64,000 nucleotides of DNA from Bacillus sp. RO3 (GCF_012911895.1 NZ_JAAXCV010000034.1:310001-374000), one strand, 5' to 3'. Positions 18,814-32,606 are shown, counted from the stretch's first letter. Numbers and translations are program-made. Notes: a model not told the origin generated them from the sequence alone.

Positions 18814-18855
18814 GGGCTGTCCCAAAAGATCATGAAATCTTTCGAGTCAACCCCC
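18814..18855 (-). terminator. Hairpin between rpoZ and coaBC
   Basis: An imperfect stem pairs GGGGTTGACTCGAAAGAT with ATCTTTTGGGACAGCCC and is followed by TATTTTCTTTTTT on the minus strand. It lies 28 bp beyond the rpoZ stop and looks like a leaky terminator of the yicC-type gene-remA-gmk-rpoZ unit. The GGGACAGCCC arm resembles hairpins at 3790 and 9197. Confidence 0.5.
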
Positions 18856-18882
18856 TAGTGTTTTCTTTAAGCAGGACGGTGT

Positions 18883-19104
18883 TTACTCATCAGAATAAAC
18901 GGCTTTGGCATCTCTTTCTTTCATAGATAATTGACCGGCCTGAATTTCTTCAAGTGCTTTCCCTACAAACTTATGTGACTCATATTGGTTCAAACGGAAA
19001 TCCCCTGAGTCTTGCAGGCTTCTCGCTCGCTTAGCCGCGATGCTGACTAGCGAATATTTCGAATCGATCTTCTTCATTAATGAATCAATGGATGGGTTTA
19101 ACAT
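18883..19104 (-). CDS. rpoZ: RNA polymerase omega subunit
   Basis: The 73-residue protein matches the omega subunit that helps assemble and stabilise RNA polymerase. Conserved features are the N-terminal [17 protein letters not shown], the AAKRARSL helix and the VGKALEEI segment. Its ATG directly follows the gmk stop codon, and GGAGGTTGAATAA at the end of gmk supplies the ribosome site. The gmk-rpoZ pair is conserved across Firmicutes. Confidence 0.95.
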   Translation of the reverse strand: MLNPSIDSLMKKIDSKYSLVSIAAKRARSLQDSGDFRLNQYESHKFVGKALEEIQAGQLSMKERDAKAVYSDE

Positions 19105-19719
<615 letters not shown>

Positions 19720-19992
19720 TTATTTACCCTGCCCTTCTTCTATTAAATCCTCTTTATCTGTTAAACGATGAGCAACGGTTTCCGGTTGAACAGCAGAAAG
19801 GATAACATGATCGCTATCAGTAATAATGACTGCTCTGGTTCTTCTTCCGTATGTAGCATCAACGAGTGTTCCCCGGTCTCTTGCATCTTGAATCAAGCGC
19901 TTGATCGGTGCTGATTCGGGACTGACAATTGAAATGATCCGGTTTGCTGAAACGATATTTCCAAATCCTATATTGATGAGCTTGATGGACAT
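19720..19992 (-). CDS. remA: Extracellular matrix regulator RemA
   Basis: RemA is a small DNA-binding activator of biofilm matrix and osmoprotection genes in B. subtilis (DUF370 family). The 90 residues are almost family consensus: [47 protein letters not shown] and [12 protein letters not shown]. The start is the ATG at 19992, preceded by AGGAGG. Position upstream of gmk is conserved. The arginine-rich middle is the part implicated in DNA binding. Confidence 0.94.
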   Translation of the reverse strand: MSIKLINIGFGNIVSANRIISIVSPESAPIKRLIQDARDRGTLVDATYGRRTRAVIITDSDHVILSAVQPETVAHRLTDKEDLIEEGQGK

Positions 19993-20048
19993 AATGCTCC
20001 TCCTAATCAATAGTTTAGTTTCGCCTTATTAATAGGAAACTAAACTTA

Positions 20049-20924
20049 TTATTCTACATTTTGCACTTGTTCTCTTAGCTTCTCGAGGGTTGACTTCAGT
20101 TCTACTACAATGGTGGCAATGAAAGAATCATTTGCTTTTGAACCAATTGTATTCACTTCCCGGTTCATTTCCTGAATCATGAAATCCAGCTTCCTGCCAA
20201 TAGGTGCATCATCCTGCATAGTGGTATGGAAATACTGAATATGACTTTCCAGTCTCGTCAGTTCCTCGGTAATATCCGATTTATCAGCAAAAATGGCAAC
20301 CTCCGTAAGCAAGCGGGTCTCATCAAAGGAAGTTTCATTGTATTCGAGGATCCTTTTTCTTAACCGTTCTCTATAATGGTTGACCACTTCTGGAGCATGA
20401 TTGATAAGATCCTCCATTTTGTTTTCAAACTGTTTGAGATGAATGAGGAAATCTTCTTTGAGAAGTTCTCCTTCTTTTTCCCTCATCTTTCTTAGTTCAA
20501 TGGCGGCTTGGTCTACAGCGTTCAACACCAGATCTTCAAGCTGTTCATTTTCCTCTTCCAATTCCTCGATAAGCACAAATTCTTCCCTGTTCAAGAGGTG
20601 TGATAATTGCACTTCATCATCTAAAGAAAAGGTCTCTTTCACTTTATTTACTAACTGATAATAATCTTGAATGAGCTTCCAGTCAATATGAAGATTTTTA
20701 TGTACTAATCCTTCACCAGTTATGGTGATGAAAATATCCACTTTCCCTCTTTTGACGCTTTGGGAGACTTTCTTCTTGATTTTCTCCTCAAGTTTCATAA
20801 GTTGACGCGGCATTCTTATGTAACATTCACTGAATCTGTGATTTACGGACTTCATTTCAACCGTTACTGTATGTTGTTCAGAATCTGCTTTGCTTCTGCC
20901 AAAGCCAGTCATACTGACAACCAT
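20049..20924 (-). CDS. yloC: YicC/YloC family endoribonuclease
   Basis: The 291-residue protein begins MVVSMTGFGRSKAD and contains SVNHRFSECYIRMPRQL, the N-terminal YicC signature, and ends with the C-terminal DUF1732 region (GRKLDFMIQEMNREVNTIGSK) that includes conserved acidic and histidine-like positions. Family members are recently recognised RNases acting on small or structured RNAs; the target here is unknown. I chose the ATG at 20924, which matches the family start; GGAAGTG is a moderate ribosome site. It heads the yloC-remA-gmk-rpoZ run. Confidence 0.88.
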   Translation of the reverse strand: MVVSMTGFGRSKADSEQHTVTVEMKSVNHRFSECYIRMPRQLMKLEEKIKKKVSQSVKRGKVDIFITITGEGLVHKNLHIDWKLIQDYYQLVNKVKETFSLDDEVQLSHLLNREEFVLIEELEEENEQLEDLVLNAVDQAAIELRKMREKEGELLKEDFLIHLKQFENKMEDLINHAPEVVNHYRERLRKRILEYNETSFDETRLLTEVAIFADKSDITEELTRLESHIQYFHTTMQDDAPIGRKLDFMIQEMNREVNTIGSKANDSFIATIVVELKSTLEKLREQVQNVE

Positions 20925-20992
20925 TACAATCACTTCCAATCTTTTGACGGTACTCATATGGATTTACCGAAATCGTGTGTCCATTCACTTAT

Positions 20993-21029
20993 ATAAAAAA
21001 GGTAATAGAGGAAATTCTCTATTACCTTT
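20993..21029 (-). terminator. Terminator of the calcium ATPase gene
   Basis: A perfect 12-bp stem (20999-21010 with 21017-21028) and 6-nt loop are followed by six T residues on the minus strand. It lies 17 bp after the stop of the P-type ATPase gene and separates it from yloC. Confidence 0.88.
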
Positions 21030-21045
21030 TGGATTATACCACATT

Positions 21046-23727
21046 TCACTGTTTTTTTCTTGCAAAAAATGACCCGGCAAGTAAAAAGGTTGGAACGGAG
21101 CTTAGACCAATGATCAACAACCAGTCTTTCAGCATAATCGGAACAGTATGGAATATCGGTTGCAGTGTCGGGATATAGATTACAAGCAGCATCAAAACGA
21201 GTGAAGATAAGACAGCCCAAACGAGATACATGTTTCCGAAGGGGTTTCTTGATAATACAGAAATTTCACTTCGGCAGTCGAACACATGAATCAACTGTGC
21301 CATGACCAAGGTTGCAAACGCTACTGTCTGGGCGTATGCAAGATGATCAGGATGGGCTTTATATGACAGCATAAACGCAAGTAACGTGACACTTCCTATC
21401 AAAAAGCCCCGGGATACCACCTTCCACCCGAGCCCCCTTGCAAACACCCCTTCTTTAGGATGACGGGGCTTTCTCTTCATAACATCCTCTTCGGGCTTAT
21501 CCAGGCCAAGTGCCATGGCAGGCAGTCCATCTGTCACGAGATTCACCCATAGTATCTGGATCGGTACTAATGGGAGAGGAAGGGCAAGAATCATGGCAAA
21601 TAGCATAACGAGAATTTCCCCTACGTTTGAAGCCAGCAGGTATCGAATGAACTTCCTGATATTTTCATAAATATTTCTGCCTTCTGTAATGGCCGATTTA
21701 ATCGTTGCAAAGTTATCGTCTAACAGAACCAGAGACGAGGATTCCTTCGAAACATCCGTCCCTGTGATTCCCATGGCTACTCCAATATCCGAGGATTTTA
21801 TGGCAGGAGCATCATTTACACCATCCCCGGTCATGGCCACGACATGCCCCCTGTTCTGCAGGGCTTTGACGATTTTGAGCTTATGTTCAGGGGATACTCG
21901 GGCAAAAACGGATACTTCTTCCACAATCTCTTCTAATTCTTGAACTTCCATTTGATTCAACGCCCGTCCATCAAGGACCCGGTCCTTATTCTTCAAAATT
22001 CCCAGCTGCTTGGCGATCGCCTTAGCTGTCAACACGTGATCACCTGTAATCATGACCGTCTTGATCCCGGCTGCACGGCACTCTCTAACAGCCTCCTTCA
22101 CTTCAGGTCTTGGAGGGTCGATCATACCCTGTAAGCCAATGAATGTGACACCTTCTTCGATATCCTCTTCTGTCATCCCGTCAATGGACCTTGAAGTAAG
22201 GGGTTTATATGCAATAGCGATGTTCCTCAAAGCATTTGAAGACATGTCGCTGATTGCCTCTTCTACTTTTTGAGATGTTTCACCTGTTTTATGTTGAAGT
22301 CGCCCTTCCCACAAGATGGATTGGCTTTTACCGACTAAAACGTCAGGAGCCCCCTTAGTTACAGAAAAGTATTTCCCGTTTTGGTCCACAATAACCACAC
22401 TCATCATCTTCCTTGTGGAATCAAAGGGAAACTCTTTAACAATCGTAAACTTCTTCTGTAACGACTCCCGTGTTAAACCAGCCTTCAATCCCGCTACAAG
22501 AAGAGCACCCTCAGTAGGATCACCGTCAACTACAAAGCTTTTCTCACGGGTGACTAATTCCGCATGATTGCACAGCATGCCGAAGGTCAGCAATTGTTGA
22601 AGGGCATTTTCACTATGAGGCGTCACCCTTTGGTCTCCACTGTAGAATTGGCCGTTCGGTTCATATCCGGTTCCTGTTACCGTCCAGGTTCTGCCTCCAC
22701 TCCAGAGATGAGTGACTGTCATTTTGTTTTGGGTCAGGGTCCCTGTCTTATCTGAACAAATGACCGATGCGCAACCTAATGTTTCAACTGCAGGAAGCTT
22801 CCTGACAATTGCTTTCTTCTTAATCATCCTTTGTACACCAAGAGAAAGGGCAACGGTCACAATGGCTGGTAATCCTTCAGGAATAGCGGCTACAGCCAGA
22901 GAAACCCCCGCTAAAAACATAGTATACATATCATGCCCCTGAATCACACCGATCCCTACGACTAATGCCGTTAACACGAGGGCTACCGAGATGAGAATTT
23001 TCCCTAATTCTTCAAGCCTTCTTTGCAGGGGAGTGACCATCGTTTCGGCTTTTTGTATCATGTCGGCAATTTGTCCCATTGCCGTTTTCATGCCGATGGA
23101 TGTCACTACCCCCACTCCATTGCCTCTGGTGACCATCGTCCCCATAAAGGCCATATTCTCTAAGTCTCCAAGACTCACATTATCCCCAACGACCGGCTTA
23201 GTGGACTTCGTCACCGGTACTGACTCCCCCGTTAAGGCGGATTCCTCTATTTCCAAATTGTTCGCTTCAATGAGCCGTACATCTGCCCCGATCCTGTCAC
23301 CGCTCCCAAAGCGGATAATATCACCAATCATAATTTCCTTGGAAAGAACTTTCACCCATTTTCCATCTCTCAAAACCGAAACCTGGGGTGCAGACAATTC
23401 CTTTAATGCCTGCAGAGACCTTTCAGCTTTCCGTTCCTGGAAAAAACCTAAGAAACCGTTAATTAACACAATGGCTATGATGGCAATCGCATCGATGTAT
23501 TCCCCGAGCAATCCTGAAATGAGGGTGGCTGCCAATAACACAAGAACCATAAAGTCCTTAAATTGACTGAAAAACAGCAACAAAGCTGACTGTTTCTCAG
23601 CTTCCTCTAATTGATTGTACCCATATTGTTTCCGTCTCTTTGCAACATCATCTGTTGAAAGACCCTCTCGATAATTGGTCTTTAATGACTGCTCTATGTC
23701 CTCTTGTCTCATCTCATGAAATTTCAT
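21046..23727 (-). CDS. yloB: P-type calcium-transporting ATPase (YloB-like)
   Basis: This 893-residue P2A-type pump resembles SERCA and B. subtilis YloB, a sporulation-associated Ca2+ ATPase. Visible elements are the actuator motif TGES (with LTGESVPV), the PEGLPAIV stretch of helix 4 with calcium ligands, the phosphorylation site CSDKTGTLTQNK near residue 325, KGAPDVL in the nucleotide domain and GDGVNDAPA. Ten membrane helices are arranged 2-2-6. The ATG has a GAGGAG site. It is transcribed divergently from rqcH. Confidence 0.92.
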   Translation of the reverse strand: MKFHEMRQEDIEQSLKTNYREGLSTDDVAKRRKQYGYNQLEEAEKQSALLLFFSQFKDFMVLVLLAATLISGLLGEYIDAIAIIAIVLINGFLGFFQERKAERSLQALKELSAPQVSVLRDGKWVKVLSKEIMIGDIIRFGSGDRIGADVRLIEANNLEIEESALTGESVPVTKSTKPVVGDNVSLGDLENMAFMGTMVTRGNGVGVVTSIGMKTAMGQIADMIQKAETMVTPLQRRLEELGKILISVALVLTALVVGIGVIQGHDMYTMFLAGVSLAVAAIPEGLPAIVTVALSLGVQRMIKKKAIVRKLPAVETLGCASVICSDKTGTLTQNKMTVTHLWSGGRTWTVTGTGYEPNGQFYSGDQRVTPHSENALQQLLTFGMLCNHAELVTREKSFVVDGDPTEGALLVAGLKAGLTRESLQKKFTIVKEFPFDSTRKMMSVVIVDQNGKYFSVTKGAPDVLVGKSQSILWEGRLQHKTGETSQKVEEAISDMSSNALRNIAIAYKPLTSRSIDGMTEEDIEEGVTFIGLQGMIDPPRPEVKEAVRECRAAGIKTVMITGDHVLTAKAIAKQLGILKNKDRVLDGRALNQMEVQELEEIVEEVSVFARVSPEHKLKIVKALQNRGHVVAMTGDGVNDAPAIKSSDIGVAMGITGTDVSKESSSLVLLDDNFATIKSAITEGRNIYENIRKFIRYLLASNVGEILVMLFAMILALPLPLVPIQILWVNLVTDGLPAMALGLDKPEEDVMKRKPRHPKEGVFARGLGWKVVSRGFLIGSVTLLAFMLSYKAHPDHLAYAQTVAFATLVMAQLIHVFDCRSEISVLSRNPFGNMYLVWAVLSSLVLMLLVIYIPTLQPIFHTVPIMLKDWLLIIGLSSVPTFLLAGSFFARKKQ

Positions 23728-23826
23728 GCACCCATTTCACTCTCCTCCTACGATACGAAAAGTTGTCCCTTCTCATAGCATTCTTATTCAGACTCGTCCT
23801 AAAAAATGATATGATTTACGTATGTT

Positions 23827-23855
23827 TTGCATTTTATCGATCAGTTGGGTAAAAT
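23827..23855 (+). promoter_or_regulatory. Sigma-A promoter for rqcH
   Basis: TTGCAT (23827-23832) and TAAAAT (23850-23855) are spaced by 17 bp on the plus strand, about 80 bp before the rqcH start, in the divergent spacer shared with the calcium ATPase gene. Confidence 0.55.
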
Positions 23856-23940
23856 CGATTACATTTGGTACACGTAGACCACAACAAAGACGGATGAAAA
23901 AATCAACCAAAGAAACCGTTTAAAGCAGAGGATGTTGTAT

Positions 23941-25644
23941 ATGTCATTTGATGGATTATTTACGAGAAGTATGACGAAAGAATTGAATGAAAACCTAATA
24001 CACGGACGCATTAATAAAATACACCAACCTTACAAAAATGAAATCATCATGATGATCAGGGCGAATGGAAAAAATCATAAAGTCCTATTATCAGCCCACC
24101 CTAATTATTCAAGGGTGCAATTAACCGACGAAAACTACGAAAATCCTGCAGTTCCTCCGATGTTCTGTATGCTCTTACGTAAGCACCTGGAAGGGTATAT
24201 TGTCGAAGGCATCAAACAAGTAGAGTTGGACAGGATGATTGTATTTGAAGTTAAAGGCAGAAATGAGATCGGTGATATTTCATACAAACAATTAATCATC
24301 GAGATCATGGGTCGACACAGCAATATCATTTTAATTGATAAAGACCGAAATATGATCCTGGATAGTATCAAGCATATCTCGCCAAGTATGAATACTCACC
24401 GTACCGTTTTACCAGGACATACGTATATTCTCCCTCCCCAGCAGGATAAGATAAATCCTCTTGAAGCAACTGGTGATGACGTCTTAAGAGCATTGGACTT
24501 TAATTCAGGCAAACTCGATAGACAGATTGTTCAACATTTCGCCGGAATTTCTCCTCTCTATGCGAAGGAAGTGGTCCACCGGGCAGGGATCGGAAATCAG
24601 TCGACCGTAGCTGAATCATTCATCAACCTGATTCAATATGCAAAATCCAATGACTCAACACCAACCCTCATCATCGGAGAGAAAGAAACGTTTTACTGGA
24701 TGGATCTCGAACATCTTCAAGGAGAGAAGCAAACCTTCCCTTCACTAAGTGCATTATTGGACCGCTTCTTTTATCAGAAGGCATCACGGGATCGGGTCAA
24801 ACAACAGGGAAACGATCTTGAACGATTCCTTCGAAACGAACGGGACAAAAATGTAAATAAAATTGAAAAATTAAAGCAAACGTTGGAGGAAGCTCGGCAG
24901 GCGGACCGATTTCAGTTGCTGGGTGAGCTCCTTACATCTAATTTATATGCAGTCGAACGGGGAATGAAGGAAATCAGCGTGATCAATTATTATGATGAAA
25001 ACGGGGGAACAATCCAAATCCCCCTCAATCCTCAGAAATCTCCTTCAGAGAATGCACAACTTTATTTCTCTCGCTATCAAAAAGCTAAAAACGCAGTAAA
25101 AATCGTCCATGAGCAGATTGAGAAAGCGAACGAAGAGATTGTATATTTAGACCAATTGCTTCAACAATTAGAATCCGCCTCTACAAAAGATGTTGAAGAA
25201 ATCAGAGAAGAATTGGAAGAGGAAGGATACCTAAGGACCCGCAGGCAAACAAAGAAGAAAAAGGCAAATGTAAAACCGTCTCTCGAAACCTACACTTCCA
25301 GCGACGGAACACAAATCCTTGTAGGGAAGAACAATAAACAAAATGATTATTTAACCAACAGGGTCGCAGGAAGGGAAGAAATTTGGCTGCATACAAAGGA
25401 CATTCCCGGCTCTCACGTTGTCATCAAGAGTCAAGACCCGTCGGAAGAGACCATCAAGGAAGCGGCGAATATCGCTGCCTACTTTAGTAAAGCACGTGAA
25501 TCAAGCTCTGTGCCTGTCGATTTCACTGAAGTCAAACAGGTAAAAAAACCGAAGGGTGCAAAGCCGGGATTTGTCATTTATGAAGGACAACAAACCGTGT
25601 ATGTAACACCTGATCTGGATTTGGTCCGATCATTGAAGGATTAA
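23941..25644 (+). CDS. rqcH: Rqc2 homologue RqcH (NFACT protein)
   Basis: RqcH binds split 50S subunits carrying stalled peptidyl-tRNA and adds C-terminal alanine tails that mark the chain for degradation. The 567-residue product has the NFACT-N domain (from [11 protein letters not shown]), Asp-97 and Arg-98 (ELDRMIVF), the DR pair needed for tailing, central coiled coils (about 290-440) and the C-terminal NFACT-R domain with [16 protein letters not shown]. The ATG at 23941 is preferred over one three codons earlier because AGAGGA is correctly spaced. It is the only plus-strand gene. Its partner RqcP (YlmH) is also encoded in the window. Confidence 0.95.
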   Translation: MSFDGLFTRSMTKELNENLIHGRINKIHQPYKNEIIMMIRANGKNHKVLLSAHPNYSRVQLTDENYENPAVPPMFCMLLRKHLEGYIVEGIKQVELDRMIVFEVKGRNEIGDISYKQLIIEIMGRHSNIILIDKDRNMILDSIKHISPSMNTHRTVLPGHTYILPPQQDKINPLEATGDDVLRALDFNSGKLDRQIVQHFAGISPLYAKEVVHRAGIGNQSTVAESFINLIQYAKSNDSTPTLIIGEKETFYWMDLEHLQGEKQTFPSLSALLDRFFYQKASRDRVKQQGNDLERFLRNERDKNVNKIEKLKQTLEEARQADRFQLLGELLTSNLYAVERGMKEISVINYYDENGGTIQIPLNPQKSPSENAQLYFSRYQKAKNAVKIVHEQIEKANEEIVYLDQLLQQLESASTKDVEEIREELEEEGYLRTRRQTKKKKANVKPSLETYTSSDGTQILVGKNNKQNDYLTNRVAGREEIWLHTKDIPGSHVVIKSQDPSEETIKEAANIAAYFSKARESSSVPVDFTEVKQVKKPKGAKPGFVIYEGQQTVYVTPDLDLVRSLKD

Positions 25645-25656
25645 TTTCATTTAATC

Positions 25657-25702
25657 AAGCACTTTCGCTCAAAACGGGGACGGGCGAGAGTGCTTTTTAT
25701 TT
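25657..25702 (+). terminator. rqcH terminator
   Basis: An 11-bp stem (25658-25668 with 25684-25694, one T-G pair) is followed by TTTTTATTTT, 13 bp after the rqcH stop codon. Confidence 0.85.
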
Positions 25703-25844
25703 TGGGCAGAGTGGGTTTACATTCGGATATCTTCAGGTACCGGAACTAAAATCGGTGTTAATCAGACTATCCACCTTCCAAAGACACTTTTTGATAATAT
25801 AAGGCTCTTTAGTAAACATTGTTGCTAATCAGGAGATAGTAGAA

Positions 25845-26095
25845 GTTGAGTTCCGCTGCAAGGATGCTCGCTTTCCGGGGCTTGAGGTGAGCTCTCTCGG
25901 CTGCGCCTCCGGGGTCTCACCTGTCCAGTTGCAGGGCTTAGGGGGTCGAGGTCATAAGCCAATTCTCTCAAAGAAGCAAAAATTCCTTTCTGAGAGAATT
26001 GGCTTATGCTTGTCGCCCCTCGGCAAAGCCCTTCCGCTTTTCTTACTGTCCAGGCTATCCCCAGAGGAGTCGAGCATTCTGGAGCGAGAATCAAC
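25845..26095. repeat. Second intergenic repeat family, interrupted copy
   Basis: The spacer between rqcH and pyrE (25645-26382) holds no gene. It contains an element with inverted ends: GTTGAGTTCCGCTGCAAGGA (25845 on) facing CTGGAGCGAGAATCAAC (to 26095), with an inner GCTCG/CGAGC pair and the segments GGCTGCGCCTCCGGGG and TCTCACCTGTCC. I recall closely similar strings from intergenic regions of many Bacillus genomes. The element is split by a family 1 hairpin unit. The remaining part up to the pyr terminator shows nothing else I can name. Confidence 0.6.
25929..26053 (+). repeat. Long-hairpin repeat (family 1), locus B, nested
   Basis: One 125-bp family 1 unit sits inside the family 2 element. 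It is flanked by an exact 8-bp direct repeat CTGTCCAG (25921-25928 and 26046-26053). Perfect 17-bp arms (25953-25969 and 25992-26008, CATAAGCCAATTCTCTC and complement) enclose a divergent apical loop. The outer arms AGGGCTT/AAGCCCT and AGGGG/CCCCT differ from other copies yet still pair. Confidence 0.78.
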
Positions 26096-26347
26096 TTTAT
26101 GAGCATTTATCGATAAGATAAATCAATACCAAAATGTTGTTAGAGACTCAGATAATTAGAGATATTTTGTTCTTTATTAGAATGTTCCTTGCCACATTTA
26201 GCTCTTTCACCTTTAACTCTTAAATAAGTTGAAGGGAACTTCGTAGACACAAACTGATGTACAACCGTCCTAATCAGGATCGGTTCCCCTCATCTTTTCG
26301 GGAGAACATACGTTAAAAAAGCCACATTCTTTTAGAAAAGAACACAA

Positions 26348-26378
26348 TATAAAAAGCAACTCATTAACGAGTTGCTTT
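26348..26378 (-). terminator. pyr operon terminator
   Basis: A perfect 9-bp stem AAGCAACTC/GAGTTGCTT (26354-26362 with 26369-26377) followed by TTTTTATAT on the minus strand starts 5 bp after the pyrE stop, ending the pyrimidine operon. Confidence 0.85.
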
Positions 26379-26382
26379 CAAC

Positions 26383-27006
26383 TTAACTGCCCCAATTCTC
26401 CGGATTTTCACTCCAAAGCTTCAATTGTTCCAATTCTTCTTCACGAATGATCGCGTTTTGAAGGGCTACATCCAATAAACTAGAGTAATCAGAAAGAGCA
26501 TACGCTTTAATCTTATGATCTACCAGCATGCTTTTTCCTTTTTCTAATTCGTAGGTGAATATCGCAGCCACCCCTAATACATCACAGCCCGCTTCTCTTA
26601 GTGCGTTTACAGCTGTAATGCAGCTTCCTCCTGTTGAGATGAGATCTTCAACCACAACTACTTTTTGTCCAGGTTTCGCTTTCCCTTCAATCTGCTTCCC
26701 TTTTCCATGAGCTTTCGCTTTTGACCGTACATAACACATTGGAAGTCTTAGTTTTTCACTCACCCATGCAGCGTGTGGAATTCCAGCTGTTGCCGTACCG
26801 GCAATGACTTCCACCTCGGGAAATTTCTCTTTAATCATTTCAACAAGACCGTTAGAGATTTCATCCCTAACTTCTGGATATGATAATGTGAGACGATTAT
26901 CACAATAGATCGGGGACTTGATCCCGGATGACCATGTAAATGGCTCCGAAGGGTTTAAAAATACAGCTTCGATGTCTAACAGTCTTTTCGCGATTTCCCT
27001 TTTCAT
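26383..27006 (-). CDS. pyrE: Orotate phosphoribosyltransferase
   Basis: PyrE joins orotate and PRPP to give orotidine 5'-phosphate. The 207-residue protein has the substrate loop region [16 protein letters not shown], the flexible-loop residues [17 protein letters not shown] and the PRPP motif [13 protein letters not shown]. It is the last gene of the operon, directly abutting pyrF. It lacks any fused decarboxylase. Regulation follows the upstream PyrR attenuators. Confidence 0.97.
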   Translation of the reverse strand: MKREIAKRLLDIEAVFLNPSEPFTWSSGIKSPIYCDNRLTLSYPEVRDEISNGLVEMIKEKFPEVEVIAGTATAGIPHAAWVSEKLRLPMCYVRSKAKAHGKGKQIEGKAKPGQKVVVVEDLISTGGSCITAVNALREAGCDVLGVAAIFTYELEKGKSMLVDHKIKAYALSDYSSLLDVALQNAIIREEELEQLKLWSENPENWGS

Positions 27007-29393
<2,387 letters not shown>

Positions 29394-29397
<4 letters not shown>

Positions 29398-32300
29398 TGA
29401 AAAACCGCCTCTCTCGATTTCGGTTGTGATGGAAGAGCTTCTGCTGAGAATGTCATGGATTCAATCACTCTCAGGATGGCTTCTGCCGTGTCCAGTGATG
29501 TGAGGCATGGAATCCCATTCTCTACTGATTCTCTGCGGATTCTGAATCCGTCCCTGGCCGGTTGTTTCCCCTTGGTTAATGTATTGATCACAAGCTGTGT
29601 TTCTCCGCTTTGGATGATATCAAGCAGGGTAGGACCGCTGGACCCGATCTTATCCACCTCCCGTACGGGAATGTTTGCACTTGTCAGGTGCTCGGCCGTA
29701 CCTTTAGTGGCTAGGATTTGATACCCGATATCAATAAAGCGTTGAGCAAGAAGGACCGCTTCATCTTTGTCTTTATCTGCAACCGTCATGAGTACTGAAC
29801 CGTATTCTTTCATTTGCATCCCAGCGGCAACCATTCCTTTGTAGAGGGCTTTCTCTAATGTGAGATCTTTCCCCATCACTTCTCCAGTAGATTTCATTTC
29901 GGGCCCAAGCGTTATATCCACCCTTCTTAATTTGGCAAAGGAGAATACAGGAACCTTAACATAAACACCGAGTTTTTCAGGAATTAACCCTGAGAAGTAT
30001 CCCTGATCTTTCAGGGAAATTCCAAGAATGGACTTCGTTGCAATATTCGCCATGGGTACATTCGTAATCTTGCTGATGAATGGCACAGTACGACTGGAGC
30101 GCGGGTTCACTTCCAGAACAAAGACTTCTCCTTTAGAGATGACATATTGGATATTCAGTAACCCCACAATGTTTAAGCCTTTGGCGAGTCTCGTCGTATA
30201 ATCCACAATGGTTTGTTTCTGTTCTGGTGTGAGCTGCTGTGGAGGATAGACCGCGATGGAATCCCCCGAGTGAACCCCAGCCCGCTCGATATGCTCCATG
30301 ATTCCCGGGATGACTACGTCCACTCCGTCTGAAATGGCATCCACTTCAATTTCTTTCCCAATCAGATAGCGGTCGATTAAAACCGGATGCTGCGGGTTGA
30401 CCTTTACTGCATTCTTCATGTATTGAAGGAGCTCTTCTTCCCGGTAAACAATCTCCATCGCTCTCCCACCCAGAACGTAAGAAGGTCTTACCAGTACCGG
30501 GTAACCGATGGTTTCAGCAATGGTCATCGCCCCTTCAACAGATACAGCTGTCTTCCCTTCGGGTTGAGGAATGCCAAGTTCGTTAAGAGTATGTTCGAAT
30601 TTATCCCGGTTTTCTGCACGATCTAAATCTTCCAGGGATGTGCCGAGAATTTTGACCCCTCTTCTCACCAGCTCATCTGCTAGATTGATTGCGGTTTGCC
30701 CGCCAAACTGCACGACAACTCCTTTAGGCTTTTCAAGATCAATGATGTGCATCACATCTTCCACCGTAAGAGGTTCAAAGTATAATTTATCCGAGATACT
30801 GAAGTCAGTTGAAACCGTTTCTGGATTGTTATTTATGATGATCGCTTCATAACCTGCTTCTTTAATGGCCCAGACAGAGTGAACGGTCGCGTAATCAAAT
30901 TCAACCCCCTGACCGATCCTGATCGGCCCTGAACCCAGTACGATGACACTATCCTTGGAAGTGACCTTGGATTCATTCTCATCTTCATACGTTCCATAGA
31001 AATAAGGAGTTTCTGATTCAAACTCAGCAGCACAGGTATCTACCATCTTATAGACAGGTTTTAACGCATTTTCTTTTCGCCAGATATACAAGTCTGCTTC
31101 AGAACTATTCCAAAGCTTTGCAAGGGTGATATCTGAAAAGCCCATTCGCTTCGCTATTTGACCAAGCTCGAGATTGAAGGGATGTAAGCTCAGTTCCTTT
31201 TCTAACTCTACAATTCTATTCATCTTATACAGGAAGAAAAGATCGATTTTGCTCCAATCATGAATGGTTTCAATCGCTACTCCCCTTCTAAGTGCTTCCC
31301 CGATATAGAAGAGTCGTTCATCTCCAGCTTTGCGGATTCTCTTCTCGATCCACTCGTCTGTAAATTGTTCAGCATCCGCTAATTCCAGATGATACGTATT
31401 GCTTTCCAGGGAGCGAATCGCTTTAAGAAGTGACTCTTCGAATGTTCTGCCAATTGCCATCACTTCGCCCGTTGCTTTCATTTGCGTACCGAGGTTACGC
31501 TTGGCAGCTTCGAATTTATCAAACGGCCATCTTGGAATCTTTGTCACTACATAGTCAAGGGCGGGTTCGAATGATGCATACGTTTTACCTGTTACAGGAT
31601 TCATCATTTCATCCAGTGTCAGTCCGACGGCAATCTTCGCTGCAAGCTTAGCGATCGGGTAGCCGGTTGCTTTGGATGCAAGTGCAGATGATCGGCTCAC
31701 CCTTGGATTTACTTCAATGATGTAATATTGGAAGCTGTCAGGATCCAAGGCAAGCTGAACGTTACATCCCCCTTCAATTCCTAATTCACGAATGATATTT
31801 AAGCTTGTATTCCGGAGCATTTGGTATTCACGGTCACTAAGTGTCTGGCTTGGGGCTACTACGATGGAATCACCTGTATGGATTCCCACCGGATCGATAT
31901 TTTCCATGTTACATACAACGATGGCGTTGTCAGATGCATCTCTCATAACCTCGTATTCTATCTCCTTGAACCCTGCAATACTTTTTTCCAGGAGACACTG
32001 GGTTACGGGACTATACTTTAATCCTGAACTTACAATCTCAACCAGTTCCTCTTCGTTGTGACAGATTCCACCGCCGGTTCCACCCAGAGTATAGGCAGGA
32101 CGAACGATGACCGGATATCCAATTTCATTCACAAACTGATAAGCTTCATCTAAGGAATGGATGATTTCACTTTCCGGCACCGGCTCTCCCATTTCGTTCA
32201 TCAAGTTCCTGAACAGATCACGGTCTTCTGCTTTCTCGATGGCAGAAAGTTTTGTACCGAGAATTTCTACTCCGCATTCTTCTAAAACTCCTGATTTAGC

Positions 32301-32606
32301 GAGCTCAACAGCCAGGTTCAAGCCAGTCTGACCACCCAATGTAGGCAGGAGGGCATCAGGACGTTCTTTCCGGATGATCCTGCTGACAAATTCCAGTGTC
32401 AACGGCTCGATATACACTTTATCCGCCATTTCGGCGTCCGTCATGATCGTTGCCGGATTCGAGTTCACAAGGATCACACGGTAACCTTCTTCTTTTAAGG
32501 CGATACACGCTTGAGTTCCGGCATAGTCGAATTCTGCCGCCTGTCCTATGATGATGGGTCCGCTTCCGATTACCAAGATGCTTTTGATATCTGTACGTTT
32601 AGGCAT
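29394..32606 (-). CDS. pyrAB: Carbamoyl phosphate synthase, large subunit (pyrimidine-specific)
   Basis: The large subunit makes carbamoyl phosphate from bicarbonate, ATP and ammonia delivered by the small subunit. The 1070 residues contain two homologous ATP-grasp halves, each beginning with a GSGPI(I/R)IGQ motif (near residues 12 and 560) and carrying [12 protein letters not shown] or [11 protein letters not shown] loops, an oligomerisation region between them, and a C-terminal MGS-like allosteric domain. Its location inside the pyr operon marks it as the pyrimidine form. It overlaps carA by 8 bp. Confidence 0.97.

Noticed and set aside
22991..23566. 191-codon open frame on the plus strand
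   Set aside because: It lies wholly antisense to the calcium ATPase gene, lacks a ribosome site and its predicted protein has no recognisable family; it is a codon-bias shadow. The same applies to long antisense frames at 2483-2983 and 35970-36455.
25645..26382. Possible remnants of the cysH-cysP-sat-cysC sulfate genes found after pyrE in B. subtilis
   Set aside because: No sulfate-assimilation motif is visible in any frame; the spacer is accounted for by terminators and repeats. Many Bacillaceae lack these genes at this site.
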